From Pseudonocardia benzenivorans CB1190 (GTDB lineage: Bacteria > Actinomycetota > Actinomycetes > Mycobacteriales > Pseudonocardiaceae): a DNA stretch of 64,000 nt. The position numbers and the translations under genes were made by a program. Every line of letters starts with the position of its first letter. The stretch's first letter is position 1. Shown one piece after another: positions 41,837 through 51,521 of the stretch. Where the stretch lies: the NCBI RefSeq assembly GCF_000196675.2, contig NC_015312.1:5906501-5970500 (forward strand), given 5' to 3'. The notes below the pieces were generated by a model. That model saw only the letters and a list, made by a program, of their open reading frames with translations, ran no database searches and had not been told where the DNA came from.

Positions 41837-43567
41837 GTGCCCAACCTGGTCTCGGTCAACGCAGGCATGCCCCGGGACATCGCGTGGAACGGCGTCACCA
41901 TCCACACCGGTGCCTGGAAGGACCCGGTCGACGGGCCCCGCCTCGTGCGGCGGCTCGGCCTGGACGGCGACGGCCAGGGCGACACCTACGGGCACGGGGG
42001 CCCCAACCGCGCCGTCCTGGTCTACCAGGTGGAGTCGTACGAGTACTGGCGCCGGCATTTCGGTCGCGACGACCTCCGCCCCGGCTGCTTCGCCGAGAAC
42101 CTCACCGTCGAAGGGCTCGGGGACTCCGAGGTGTGCATCGGCGACCGCTACCGAATCGGGGAGGCCGAGTTCGAGGTCAGCCAACCACGGGTCACCTGCT
42201 TCCGGGCCGGCCTCCGGATCGGCGAACCCGAGCTGGCGGCCCTGCTCGTGGCCCACCACCGTCCGGGCTTCTACATGCGCGTGATCACGGAAGGCGAGAT
42301 CCGGGCCGGGGACGAGGTCGTCCGGGTCGCGACGGGGCACGAGCAGGTCACCGTCGCCGCTGTCGACGCGCTGCTGTACCTGCCCGACCCGGACGTCGAC
42401 ACGCTCCGCCGCGCCCTCCGGATACCCGCGCTCAGCCCCGGCTGGCAGGGCTCCCTTCGCCAGCTGCTCGACGAGGCCGACCACCCCGACGCGGCTCACG
42501 GCCCGGCACCCGACGCGGGCTGGACCGGGTTCCGGGACCTGCAGGTGACCGACGTCGTCCGGGAGACGTCCCACGTCTCGTCGTTCGTCCTGGCTTCGCC
42601 CGAGGGCGCCCGACTTCCCGAGGCAGGCCCGGGGCAGTACGTCACGCTCCGCCTGCCGGGCGAGTGCGGCGACCTGGTGCGCAGCTACTCGCTCTCGGCC
42701 GCACGGCCGGACGGCACATACCGGATCAGCGTGAAGCGCGAGCCCGGCGGTCTCGGCAGTGGCTACCTCCACGACACCGTCCACCCGGGAACGACCCTGG
42801 AGGTCGCCGCCCCGCGCGGGGAATTCGTCCTCGACGACGGCACCGCACCCGTCGTGCTGGCCTCGGCCGGGATCGGCATCACCCCGGTGCTGGCAATGCT
42901 GCACCGGCTGGCCGCCGAGCACAGCCCACGGTGTGTGTGGTGGCTGCATGCGGCACGACAGCCGGAGGAGCAGGCATTCGCAGCGGAGACCGAGGCCCTG
43001 CTCAGCGAGCTTCCCCACGTCCGCACCCGCACGTACTACAGCGCCGCCGACGGAACGTGCCCCGCCGTGGACGCCACGCCAGGGCGGCTCACCGCGACCC
43101 ACCTCGCCGACCTGGACCTGCCACGGGACGCCGTCGCCTACGTCTGCGGGCCCACGGGGTTCATGACCGACGTGACGGCGGGGCTGGTCGCCACCGGCCT
43201 CGACCCGCGCAAGATCCACACCGAGACCTTCGGCGCACTCACCGCGATCAACCCCGGTGTCGTGCGACGACCTGACCTCGTCCCCCGGGTGCCGCCGGGG
43301 CCGCCGGGCACGGGGCCCACCGTCTCCTTCGCGCGGAGTGGCATCAGCGCACCGTTCGACGAGTCCAGAGCCAACATCCTCGAGTTCGCCGAAGCCTGCC
43401 ACATCCCCACGCGATGGCAGTGCCGCACCGGGGTCTGCCAGACCTGTCAGACCCCGGTCCTCACCGGCGAGGTCGACTACGCGCCCAGCCCGCTCACCGA
43501 CCCGCCCCCCGGCACGGTGCTCGTCTGTTGCGCGCGTCCGCGCAGCGAGATCGTGCTCGACATGTGA
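41837..43567 (+). CDS. MOSC / ferredoxin reductase / 2Fe-2S fusion oxidoreductase
   Basis: A 576-residue three-part protein. Residues 1-220 are a YiiM-like MOSC domain (GDTYGHGGPNRAVLVYQVES, RPGCFAENLTVEGL). Residues 235-465 are an FAD/NAD(P) reductase (RSYSLSAARPDGTYRISVKR, VVLASAGIGITPVLAMLHR, YVCGPTGFM). The C terminus is a plant-type 2Fe-2S ferredoxin (CRTGVCQTCQTPVLTGEVDY, CCARPRSE). This is a complete NAD(P)H-to-Fe-S-to-MOSC chain in one chain, suggesting reduction of a substrate at the MOSC site. GTG start with GAGAGGA upstream; it was 25 bases behind the DUF427 gene before the IS inserted. Confidence 0.88.
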   Translation: MPNLVSVNAGMPRDIAWNGVTIHTGAWKDPVDGPRLVRRLGLDGDGQGDTYGHGGPNRAVLVYQVESYEYWRRHFGRDDLRPGCFAENLTVEGLGDSEVCIGDRYRIGEAEFEVSQPRVTCFRAGLRIGEPELAALLVAHHRPGFYMRVITEGEIRAGDEVVRVATGHEQVTVAAVDALLYLPDPDVDTLRRALRIPALSPGWQGSLRQLLDEADHPDAAHGPAPDAGWTGFRDLQVTDVVRETSHVSSFVLASPEGARLPEAGPGQYVTLRLPGECGDLVRSYSLSAARPDGTYRISVKREPGGLGSGYLHDTVHPGTTLEVAAPRGEFVLDDGTAPVVLASAGIGITPVLAMLHRLAAEHSPRCVWWLHAARQPEEQAFAAETEALLSELPHVRTRTYYSAADGTCPAVDATPGRLTATHLADLDLPRDAVAYVCGPTGFMTDVTAGLVATGLDPRKIHTETFGALTAINPGVVRRPDLVPRVPPGPPGTGPTVSFARSGISAPFDESRANILEFAEACHIPTRWQCRTGVCQTCQTPVLTGEVDYAPSPLTDPPPGTVLVCCARPRSEIVLDM

Positions 43568-43587
43568 CCACCCGAGAGGAACACACC

Positions 43588-44022
43588 GTGCAGTACCAAC
43601 TCGAGGTCGTCGTCCTCCCCGTGGCGGACGTCGACCGCTCGCTCGCGTTCTACACCGAGCAGGTCGGCTTCGACCTCGACGTCGACTACCGACCCACCGA
43701 CGACTTCCGCGTCCTGCAGTTGACCCCGCCCGGATCGTCCTGTTCGGTCCAGCTGCAACTCTCGTCCCCCAGGACGGCCATTGCGGAACGAACCCATTAC
43801 CTCGTCGTCCCGGACGTCGAGAAGGCGCGGCGAGAGCTACTCGACCGCGGCGTCGCGGTCGGCGAGGTCCGCCACAAGGCGCCGGTCGACCGCTGGGCAG
43901 GAGGCTGGGACGTGGGCGTCGACCCCGAACATCGGGACTATGCGAGCACCGCCGAACTGGTTGATCCCGACGGCAACGTCTGGGTGTTGCAGGAGCGCGG
44001 GCACGCAGAAGGTCCTCGCTGA
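43588..44022 (+). CDS. Glyoxalase/bleomycin-resistance (VOC) family protein
   Basis: A 144-residue vicinal-oxygen-chelate protein with two beta-alpha-beta-beta-beta modules. VVVLPVADVDRSLAFYTEQV begins module 1, and ELVDPDGNVWVLQERG ends module 2 with the usual metal-ligand glutamate near the C terminus. The substrate is unknown. GTG start preceded by GAGAGGA, 20 bases after the MOSC fusion, so co-transcribed. Confidence 0.85.
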   Translation: MQYQLEVVVLPVADVDRSLAFYTEQVGFDLDVDYRPTDDFRVLQLTPPGSSCSVQLQLSSPRTAIAERTHYLVVPDVEKARRELLDRGVAVGEVRHKAPVDRWAGGWDVGVDPEHRDYASTAELVDPDGNVWVLQERGHAEGPR

Positions 44023-44129
44023 CCAGCAGCGCGCGGCCCGAGCCGTGCCGCCTCCACGAAGCTGCGCACCCTGCCGTCCCCGGCGACGGTTGTCGGCCCC
44101 TCTTCAAGCCTGCTATTGGAAGGAAACCC

Positions 44130-44516
44130 ATGCCCGTCACGCGAATCGCGATACGAAGCGGGAAGTCCGTCGAGTACAAAAAGGCGCTGCTCGACGAAAT
44201 CTACGAAGCGATGCTCACGAGTGTGCAGATCGAGCCGGGCGACCGTTTCACGGCGCTCACGGAGCACGGTGACGGGGAATTCTCCTACGGCGACTTGCTG
44301 GGTATCGACCGCTCCGACGATCTCGTGCAGATCCAGGTGTTCTGGGCACCTGGCAAGGCCACCGACGCCAAATTGGCGATGTACCGCGAGATCGTCGACC
44401 GACTGGGGAGGAATCCGGGCGTCCGCGCCGAGGATGTCCTCATTTCGGTCGTCGAGACCGCCGCGGAGAACTGGTCGTTCGGGAACGGCGAGGCGCAGTT
44501 CCACGATCTCACCTGA
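44130..44516 (+). CDS. Tautomerase-family protein
   Basis: A 128-residue tautomerase-superfamily protein of the longer (about 130 residue) class. The second residue is proline (MPVTRIAIRSGKS), which becomes the catalytic N-terminal base after Met removal. QIQVFWAPGKATDAKLAMYR and VLISVVETAAENWSFGNGEA are typical of malonate-semialdehyde decarboxylase-like and 4-oxalocrotonate-tautomerase-like members. GGAAGGAAA precedes the ATG. Its codons are visibly richer in A and T than those of neighbouring genes, hinting at transfer. It sits about 107 bases after the glyoxalase gene. Confidence 0.85.
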   Translation: MPVTRIAIRSGKSVEYKKALLDEIYEAMLTSVQIEPGDRFTALTEHGDGEFSYGDLLGIDRSDDLVQIQVFWAPGKATDAKLAMYREIVDRLGRNPGVRAEDVLISVVETAAENWSFGNGEAQFHDLT

Positions 44517-44575
44517 TTGTCCGCGATACAGGTGCAGCAGGCCGGCGCACGCCGGGCACCGCGATCATCGACGAG

Positions 44576-46204
44576 TCAGAGCCCTGACAAAGCCGCGTCG
44601 ATCCGGGCGCGCAGCCGGGCGTGGCCGTCGCGCAGGTCGCCACGCTCGGCGCGGACCTCGACGAGCGTCCGCCCCGCGGGGACCCCCAGCACCTCGGCGA
44701 GCTTCGCGGGATCGTCGACGGCCGTGTGGGCGACACCGACCGCCGCGCACAGCGCCGCGACGTCGACGGTGTGCGGGGTCCCGAAGACCCGCTCGAAGGA
44801 CGCCGCGTGTGCGGGAGCGCCCTGTTCGAGCAGGCTGAAGATGCCACCCCCGCGGTCGTTGAGCACCACGAACGTCAGGTCGGGGGCGGGCTCGTCGGGG
44901 CCGAGCACGAGCCCGGTGGTGTCGTGCAGCAACGTCAGGTCGCCGAGGAGGGCGAAGGTCGGTCCGTCGTGGGCGAGTGCCACACCGGTGGCGGTGGAGA
45001 CGGTCCCGTCGATACCCGCGACGCCGCGGTTGGACACGACGGTCAGCCCGGCCCGCGGCGCCCCGGCCAACGCCATGTCCCGCACGGGGTTCGACGAGCC
45101 CAGGACCAGCGCGGCACCGTCGGGCAGCGCCGCGGCGAGGGCGTGCGCGAGCCGCAGCCCGGTGGGCGCGTCGTCGGCGAGCGCGGCGTCGAGGGCGACG
45201 GACGCGGCCCGGTCGGCCGCCTGCCAGCGGGCGAGCCAGCCCGCGTCGGGCCGCATCGCCGGCAGCGACCCGACGGCGCGGACGGTTGCGGCGACGTCGG
45301 TCCAGGGGGCGCCGTCGCCGATCGCGTGGACGGCGACGGCGGGGTCGGCGAGCAGCCGTTGCACGGGGCGGTGCAGCGTCGGCCGACCGGCGACGACGAC
45401 CTGGGCCGGCCGCAACGACGGATCGCCCAGCAGCCAGGGCCCCGCGCGCAACCCCGCGCCCCAGTACCCCGACGACGGCTCGGCGACGACCGGTAGGCCC
45501 GCGAGGTCGAGCCCGGCGGGCGCTCCCGGCCCGACGACGACGACCGTCGGCGCGGCCGGGTCGAGCGGCAACGGCTCGGAGGCGGCCGGCATCCCCGGGG
45601 CGACAGCGGTCCACGGGCGGCCGCCGGCACGGCCGTCCAGGGGGTCGGGCCAGGACGTGTCGTCGTCGGGCACGAGGGGCTCGGCGAACGGGACGTCGAG
45701 GTGCACCGGGCCCGGTTCCCTGAGGGCGGCGGCCAGCGCCCGGTCGACCGCGGCGCGCCAGCGGCCCTGCTGCCCCGCCTCCGAGCGCGCGACGGCCAGC
45801 ACCGCGGCGTGCCGCACGGCGTCGCCGAAGATCCCCGGCTGCACGACGGTCTGGCTGGCGCCGGTGCCGACCAGCTCGGGCGGCCGGTCGGCGGTGAGCG
45901 CGACGAGCGGCACCCCGGCGTACGACGCCTCCAGCACGGCCGGGTGCAGGTTGGCCACCGCGGTGCCCGAGGTCGTGCAGACGGGGACGGGACGGCCGGA
46001 GCGCAGCGCGAGCCCGAGCGCGAGGAACGCGGCCGTGCGTTCGTCGATTCGGACGTGGAGCCGCAGCCTGCCGGCGGCGTCGGCGTCGTGCAGCGCGATC
46101 GCGAACGGGGCGTTGCGCGACCCCGGGCAGAGCACGACGTCGCCGACGCCGCATCGCACCAGCTCGTCGACGATGACCCTGGCCTGGGCCGTCGAGGGGT
46201 TCAC
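44576..46204 (-). CDS. menD: SEPHCHC synthase (menaquinone pathway)
   Basis: Thiamine-diphosphate enzyme (542 residues) that condenses isochorismate with 2-oxoglutarate-derived succinic semialdehyde. GVGDVVLCPGSRNAPFAIAL is the N-terminal signature, RIDERTAAFLALGLA follows with the catalytic-site glutamate, and LGDLTLLHDTTGL with VVLNDRGGGIF forms the ThDP/Mg motif. Start GTG at 46204. It diverges from the dialkylglycine decarboxylase gene over 81 bases. In mycobacteria menD adjoins Rv0556 and mgtA; here the accessory block and menF separate them. Confidence 0.94.
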   Translation of the reverse strand: MNPSTAQARVIVDELVRCGVGDVVLCPGSRNAPFAIALHDADAAGRLRLHVRIDERTAAFLALGLALRSGRPVPVCTTSGTAVANLHPAVLEASYAGVPLVALTADRPPELVGTGASQTVVQPGIFGDAVRHAAVLAVARSEAGQQGRWRAAVDRALAAALREPGPVHLDVPFAEPLVPDDDTSWPDPLDGRAGGRPWTAVAPGMPAASEPLPLDPAAPTVVVVGPGAPAGLDLAGLPVVAEPSSGYWGAGLRAGPWLLGDPSLRPAQVVVAGRPTLHRPVQRLLADPAVAVHAIGDGAPWTDVAATVRAVGSLPAMRPDAGWLARWQAADRAASVALDAALADDAPTGLRLAHALAAALPDGAALVLGSSNPVRDMALAGAPRAGLTVVSNRGVAGIDGTVSTATGVALAHDGPTFALLGDLTLLHDTTGLVLGPDEPAPDLTFVVLNDRGGGIFSLLEQGAPAHAASFERVFGTPHTVDVAALCAAVGVAHTAVDDPAKLAEVLGVPAGRTLVEVRAERGDLRDGHARLRARIDAALSGL

Positions 46205-46285
46205 CCGCGCGAGTCTACGAACGGACGAACCGCGGACGGCGGCGCGGCGCATATCGTCGGCTGGATCACCCCGACGGAGGCGTGC

Positions 46286-47572
46286 ATGGGCGAGGACGGT
46301 TTCTGGGACGACGTCGAGCGGCACCTGGTCCGCTACGGGGGGCCGTTCACCCCGGCCGTGATCGAGAGCGCGGCGGGCTCGTTCGTCCGAGACTCCACGG
46401 GCCGGGCCATCCTCGACTTCACGTCGGGCCAGATGAGCGCGGTGCTCGGGCACTCGCACCCGGACGTCGTCGCCACGGTCCGCGAGTCGGTCGCGACGCT
46501 GGACCACCTCTTCAGCGGCATGCTGTCGCGCCCGGTCGTCGACCTGGCCCGCGAGCTCGCCGCGACGCTGCCCGACCCGCTGGAGCGCACGCTGCTGCTG
46601 ACGACGGGCGCGGAGTCGAACGAGGCGGCGCTCAAGATGGCGAAGCTCTACACCGGCGGCTGGGAGGTCGTGAGCTTCGCGCAGTCGTGGCACGGCATGA
46701 CCGGCGGCGCCGCGTCGGCGACCTACAGCGCGGGCAGGCGCGGCTACGGCCCGCCGATCCCCGGCAACCTCGCGATCCCGGCGCCCTACGCCTACCGCAG
46801 CGTGTTCGGCGACGACTGGCGCACCGAGCTCGACGTCGCCTGGGACCTGGTCGACCGGCAGTCGGCGGGCGCGCTCGCGGCGTGCCTGGTGGAGCCGATC
46901 CTGTCGTCGGGCGGGGTCGTCGAGCTGCCGCCCGGATACCTGGAGGCGTTGCGGCGCAAGTGCGACGAACGCGGGATGCTGCTCGTCCTCGACGAGGCGC
47001 AGACCGGTGTCGCCCGCACCGGCACCATGTACGCCTTCGAGCGCGACGGCGTCGTCCCCGACATCCTGACGTTGTCGAAGACGCTCGGCGCCGGGCTCCC
47101 GCTCGCCGCGACGATCACGTCCGCCGAGATCGAGGAGCGCTGCCACGAACGCGGCTTCCTCTTCTTCACCACTCACGTCTCCGACCCGCTGCCCGCCGCC
47201 GTCGGGCTGACCGTGCTCGACGTGGTCCGCCGCGACGGGCTGGTCGCGCGGGCCGCCGAGCTGGGCACCCGGCTGCGGGCCGGGCTGCGCGAGCTGGCCG
47301 CCCGGCACGACTGCATCGGCGACGTCCGTGGCCGCGGGCTGCTGCAGGGCATCGAGCTCGTCACCGACCGCACGACGAGGGAGCCCGCCGACAAGCTGGG
47401 CCGCGCCGTCACCGCCGAGTGCCTGGCGCTCGGGCTGCACATGAACGTCGTGCAGCTGCCGGGCATGGGCGGGGTGTTCCGCATCGCGCCGCCGCTGACC
47501 GTCGCCGACTCCGAGGTCGACCTCGGGCTGGACATCCTCGACCGGGCTCTGACGAACGTCGCCACGGGGTGA
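46286..47572 (+). CDS. dgdA: 2,2-dialkylglycine decarboxylase (class III aminotransferase)
   Basis: PLP enzyme of 428 residues, very like the Burkholderia DgdA that decarboxylates 2-aminoisobutyrate with transamination of pyruvate. Family-specific runs are LDFTSGQMSAVLGHSHPDVV, LDHLFSGMLSRPVVDLA, SFAQSWHGMTGGAASATYSA and THVSDPLPAAVGLTVLDVV. LVLDEAQTGVARTG holds the PLP aspartate, and the PLP lysine is in ILTLSKTLGAGLPLA. The ATG at 46286 has CGGAGG upstream. No dedicated repressor of the DgdR type is adjacent. Confidence 0.88.
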   Translation: MGEDGFWDDVERHLVRYGGPFTPAVIESAAGSFVRDSTGRAILDFTSGQMSAVLGHSHPDVVATVRESVATLDHLFSGMLSRPVVDLARELAATLPDPLERTLLLTTGAESNEAALKMAKLYTGGWEVVSFAQSWHGMTGGAASATYSAGRRGYGPPIPGNLAIPAPYAYRSVFGDDWRTELDVAWDLVDRQSAGALAACLVEPILSSGGVVELPPGYLEALRRKCDERGMLLVLDEAQTGVARTGTMYAFERDGVVPDILTLSKTLGAGLPLAATITSAEIEERCHERGFLFFTTHVSDPLPAAVGLTVLDVVRRDGLVARAAELGTRLRAGLRELAARHDCIGDVRGRGLLQGIELVTDRTTREPADKLGRAVTAECLALGLHMNVVQLPGMGGVFRIAPPLTVADSEVDLGLDILDRALTNVATG

Positions 47573-47589
47573 CGTAGTTTCGGGTCGTC

Positions 47590-49226
<1,637 letters not shown>

Positions 49227-49230
<4 letters not shown>

Positions 49231-49266
49231 GTGGCAATCGTCGCCATGGCGACGATTGCCACTCAC
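49227..49266. repeat. 40-bp palindromic repeat, copy B (probable terminator)
   Basis: Perfect palindrome with two 20-bp arms: GTGAGTGGCAATC at the left end, GATTGCCACTCAC at the right, core GTCGCCATGGCGAC. It contains the ABC-F stop codon (49228-49230) and lies in the convergent gap to the HesB-like gene. Copy A is at 29336-29375. Confidence 0.88.
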
Positions 49267-49274
49267 GAGGGTGG

Positions 49275-49583
49275 TCAGGACTCGGGCGTGGGTTCGGCCT
49301 GCGGGCCGATCGCGAAGCGGAGCTCCTGGCCTTCGGAGGTCTCGACCGGCTGCACGTCCAGCACCTTGTCGTCGAGGACCTCCGCGGCCGCGGGCTCCAG
49401 GAACACGGTCACCCCGTCGCCGGTGAGCACCGTGTCGCTCTCGACCGGCTGGGCCGCGAGCGACAGCTCCAGGCCCTGGTCGGGCTCGGTGGAGGCGATG
49501 CGCAGACCCCCTCCGTCGGGGAGTTCTGCGTCGGCCGTCAATGACTTGATGGCCTCTGCCGCGGTCTCGGTGATTGCCAACAT
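49275..49583 (-). CDS. HesB/IscA-like protein lacking cysteines
   Basis: A 102-residue single-domain protein with the HesB-fold pattern MLAITETAAEAIKSLTADAE, GLRIASTEPDQGLELSLAAQ and TVFLEPAAAEVLDDKVLDV. Unlike true A-type Fe-S carriers it contains no cysteine at all, so it cannot bind a cluster in the usual way. Such Cys-free homologues are common in actinobacteria and have no assigned role. The gene is convergent with the ABC-F gene and downstream of the aldo/keto reductase. Confidence 0.75.
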   Translation of the reverse strand: MLAITETAAEAIKSLTADAELPDGGGLRIASTEPDQGLELSLAAQPVESDTVLTGDGVTVFLEPAAAEVLDDKVLDVQPVETSEGQELRFAIGPQAEPTPES

Positions 49584-49646
49584 TCACCCCACACTAGGCA
49601 CGTGTCCGGCCGCTCGCACGCCCGCCGAGCCGCCGGTCACGTCGAT

Positions 49647-50474
49647 TCAGCCGAACCGGTCGGGGTCCGGACCCAGTCGGGTGCCCGCGTCGAGCGAGCT
49701 CACCGTCGCCATCTCCTCGTCGGAGAGCGCGAAGTCGAAGACGTCGATGTTCTCCCGGATCCGCGACGGCGTCACCGACTTGGGGAACACGATGTTGCCC
49801 AGCTGGACGTGCCAGCGCAGCACGACCTGGGCCGCCGACTTGCCGTGCGCCTGCCCGATCGCGACCAGCCGCTCGTCGGACAGCAGCTCGCCGCCCTTGG
49901 CGATCGGCGCCCACGCCTCGGTGAGGATCCCGTGCGCCGCGTGGTATTCGCGCAGGTCGGCCTGGGTGAGCAGCGGGTGCAGCTCGATCTGGTTGACCGC
50001 GGGGACGGTGCCGGTCTCGGCGGCGAGGCGCTCGAGGTGCGCAACCTGGAAGTTGGAGACGCCGATCGCGCGGGCGAGGCCGTCCTTCGCGCACCGCTCC
50101 AGGCCCTCCCAGGTCTCGACGTAGACGTCGGCCTGCGGGCGGGGCCAGTGGATCAGGTAGAGGTCGACGTGGTCGAGGCCCAGCTTCTCCAGGCTCTCGC
50201 CCAGCGCCGCGACCGCGGAGTCGCGGCCCTGCCGGTCGTTGGCCAGCTTGGTGGTGACGAAGACCTCGTCGCGCGCGAGTCCCGACTCGGCCAGGGCGCG
50301 GCCCACCTCGGCCTCGTTACCGTAGGCCTGGGCGGTGTCGATGTGCCGGTAGCCGGCGTCGAGCGCCTGGCGGACCGCCTCGACCGTCTCGCCGGGACCG
50401 ACCTGGAAGACGCCGAAACCGAACTGCGGTATCGCGACGCCGTTGTTCAACGTCAGGTTGGGGACAGAGCTCAT
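49647..50474 (-). CDS. Aldo/keto reductase (AKR5-type)
   Basis: NADPH-dependent reductase of 275 residues. The catalytic tetrad is visible: D46-type in AGYRHIDTAQAYGNEAEVGR with the tyrosine, K in VFVTTKLANDRQ, and H in VDLYLIHWPRP. NADPH binding is through VFPKSVTPSRIRENIDVFDF. Similar to 2,5-diketo-gluconate reductases and mycobacterial Rv2971, which reduce small carbonyls such as methylglyoxal. The ATG at 50474 was chosen. It probably has its own promoter in the long gap to its right. Confidence 0.92.
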   Translation of the reverse strand: MSSVPNLTLNNGVAIPQFGFGVFQVGPGETVEAVRQALDAGYRHIDTAQAYGNEAEVGRALAESGLARDEVFVTTKLANDRQGRDSAVAALGESLEKLGLDHVDLYLIHWPRPQADVYVETWEGLERCAKDGLARAIGVSNFQVAHLERLAAETGTVPAVNQIELHPLLTQADLREYHAAHGILTEAWAPIAKGGELLSDERLVAIGQAHGKSAAQVVLRWHVQLGNIVFPKSVTPSRIRENIDVFDFALSDEEMATVSSLDAGTRLGPDPDRFG

Positions 50475-50790
50475 ACGACCGGTCTACCCGATGCGGCGCC
50501 GCCACACCCTGTCGCCTGCGCACGATCGTCCGACGATGCGCGCGGGCCCTCTGTGGCCCTGGACCGCCGCGACCGGGGTGCCCGGCGCGCCGGGCTGACC
50601 ACTCCTGGTTCGCCGGGTGCGGCCGCGCCCGGCGTGATCGCAGTCGGGGTGACCGCACTTGGCGATCGCCGCCCGCGGGACGTCCGCGACATCCCCGGTT
50701 GATCGCCGTCCTCGGGACATGCACGCACCAGGATGCGCCCATGTCCCTCGCTCGACGATCACCACGGGGGCCACGGCCCGTCGGGACACC
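50475..50790. other. Gap of 316 bases upstream of the aldo/keto reductase
   Basis: I see no gene here. It should hold the aldo/keto reductase promoter and the end of the DUF998 transcript. Notable structures are a perfect 16-bp palindrome GCCCGGCGCGCCGGGC at 50580-50595 and a hairpin CGCCGGG/CCCGGCG at 50611-50634. Confidence 0.5.
50580..50634. terminator. Palindrome and hairpin, possible terminator of the DUF998 gene
   Basis: A 16-bp perfect palindrome (50580-50595) is followed by a 7-bp stem with a 10-base loop (50611-50634). Both lie about 160-200 bases beyond the DUF998 stop on the minus strand. The assignment is tentative. Confidence 0.35.
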
Positions 50791-51489
50791 TCACGCGCGG
50801 GCCGGCTCGACGACCGTCCCACCCGGCCCGACGGCCTTCGCCGGCAACCCCGCCGCCCGGGCCGCCCACACCGCCAGCGTCGCGACGAGCAACACCTCGG
50901 TCAGCGCCAGCCCCCGCTCGACCAGGCCCAGCGGGATGGTGTTCCACCACGAGCGGCCGGTGATCGGGCGGAGCGCGAAGCCCCACAGGATCGGCAGGAA
51001 CCACCCCAGCGACGCCAGGGCCAGCACCCGCGTCCAGACCCGGGCGGCGAACGACTCCGACCTGCCGCGCTGCCCGCGCGCGACGAGCAGCCCCCCGATC
51101 GGCAGCGCGAGGAAGGCGACGAGGCTCGCGTAGCGGTGGATGTAGCCGCCGACGCTCGGTCCGACCGCCCAGTTCGTCTTCTCGAACACGACCACGGTGA
51201 CCATGCCGAGGACCCACACCGCGAGCATGACCGTCGCCCCGGAGAGCGGCCCCAGGACCCGGGTGCGCGCCAGCGCCACCAGCACGGCCAGCGACCCGAC
51301 GGCGAGCGCGATCACGCCGACGTCGAAAAGCCAGGCGTCGGGGCCGAGCGCGTACTCGCTGATCGTGCGGCGGACGGGGTCGACGCGACCGGCGGAGACG
51401 ACGTGCAGCGCCCCGACCAGCACGATCGCCAGCGCGACGCCGAGCCCGCCGACCGCGGCCAACCCCCGCGACACGGTGTCCCTGGGCAC
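50791..51489 (-). CDS. DUF998-family membrane protein
   Basis: A 232-residue integral membrane protein with about six helices, including LAAVGGLGVALAIVLVGALH, VGVIALAVGSLAVLVALA and GATVMLAVWVLGMVTVVVF. The DUF998 hallmark is TISEYALGPDAWLFDVGV; GGYIHRYASLVAFLALPIGG and SWWNTIPLGLVERGL follow. I chose the GTG at 51489, which has GAGGGGAG just upstream. It is downstream of, and on the same strand as, the large FAD/Fe-S oxidoreductase, 32 bases away, so the two may form an operon. Function unknown. Confidence 0.8.
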   Translation of the reverse strand: MPRDTVSRGLAAVGGLGVALAIVLVGALHVVSAGRVDPVRRTISEYALGPDAWLFDVGVIALAVGSLAVLVALARTRVLGPLSGATVMLAVWVLGMVTVVVFEKTNWAVGPSVGGYIHRYASLVAFLALPIGGLLVARGQRGRSESFAARVWTRVLALASLGWFLPILWGFALRPITGRSWWNTIPLGLVERGLALTEVLLVATLAVWAARAAGLPAKAVGPGGTVVEPARA

Positions 51490-51521
51490 ACGGCTCCCCT
51501 CGTCGCCCGCCCGTTGAGAAG

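Noticed and set aside
34821..44516. Integrative element or genomic island with defined ends
   Set aside because: No tRNA, integrase or direct repeats were found at the borders; only one IS is present, and it lies inside the block.
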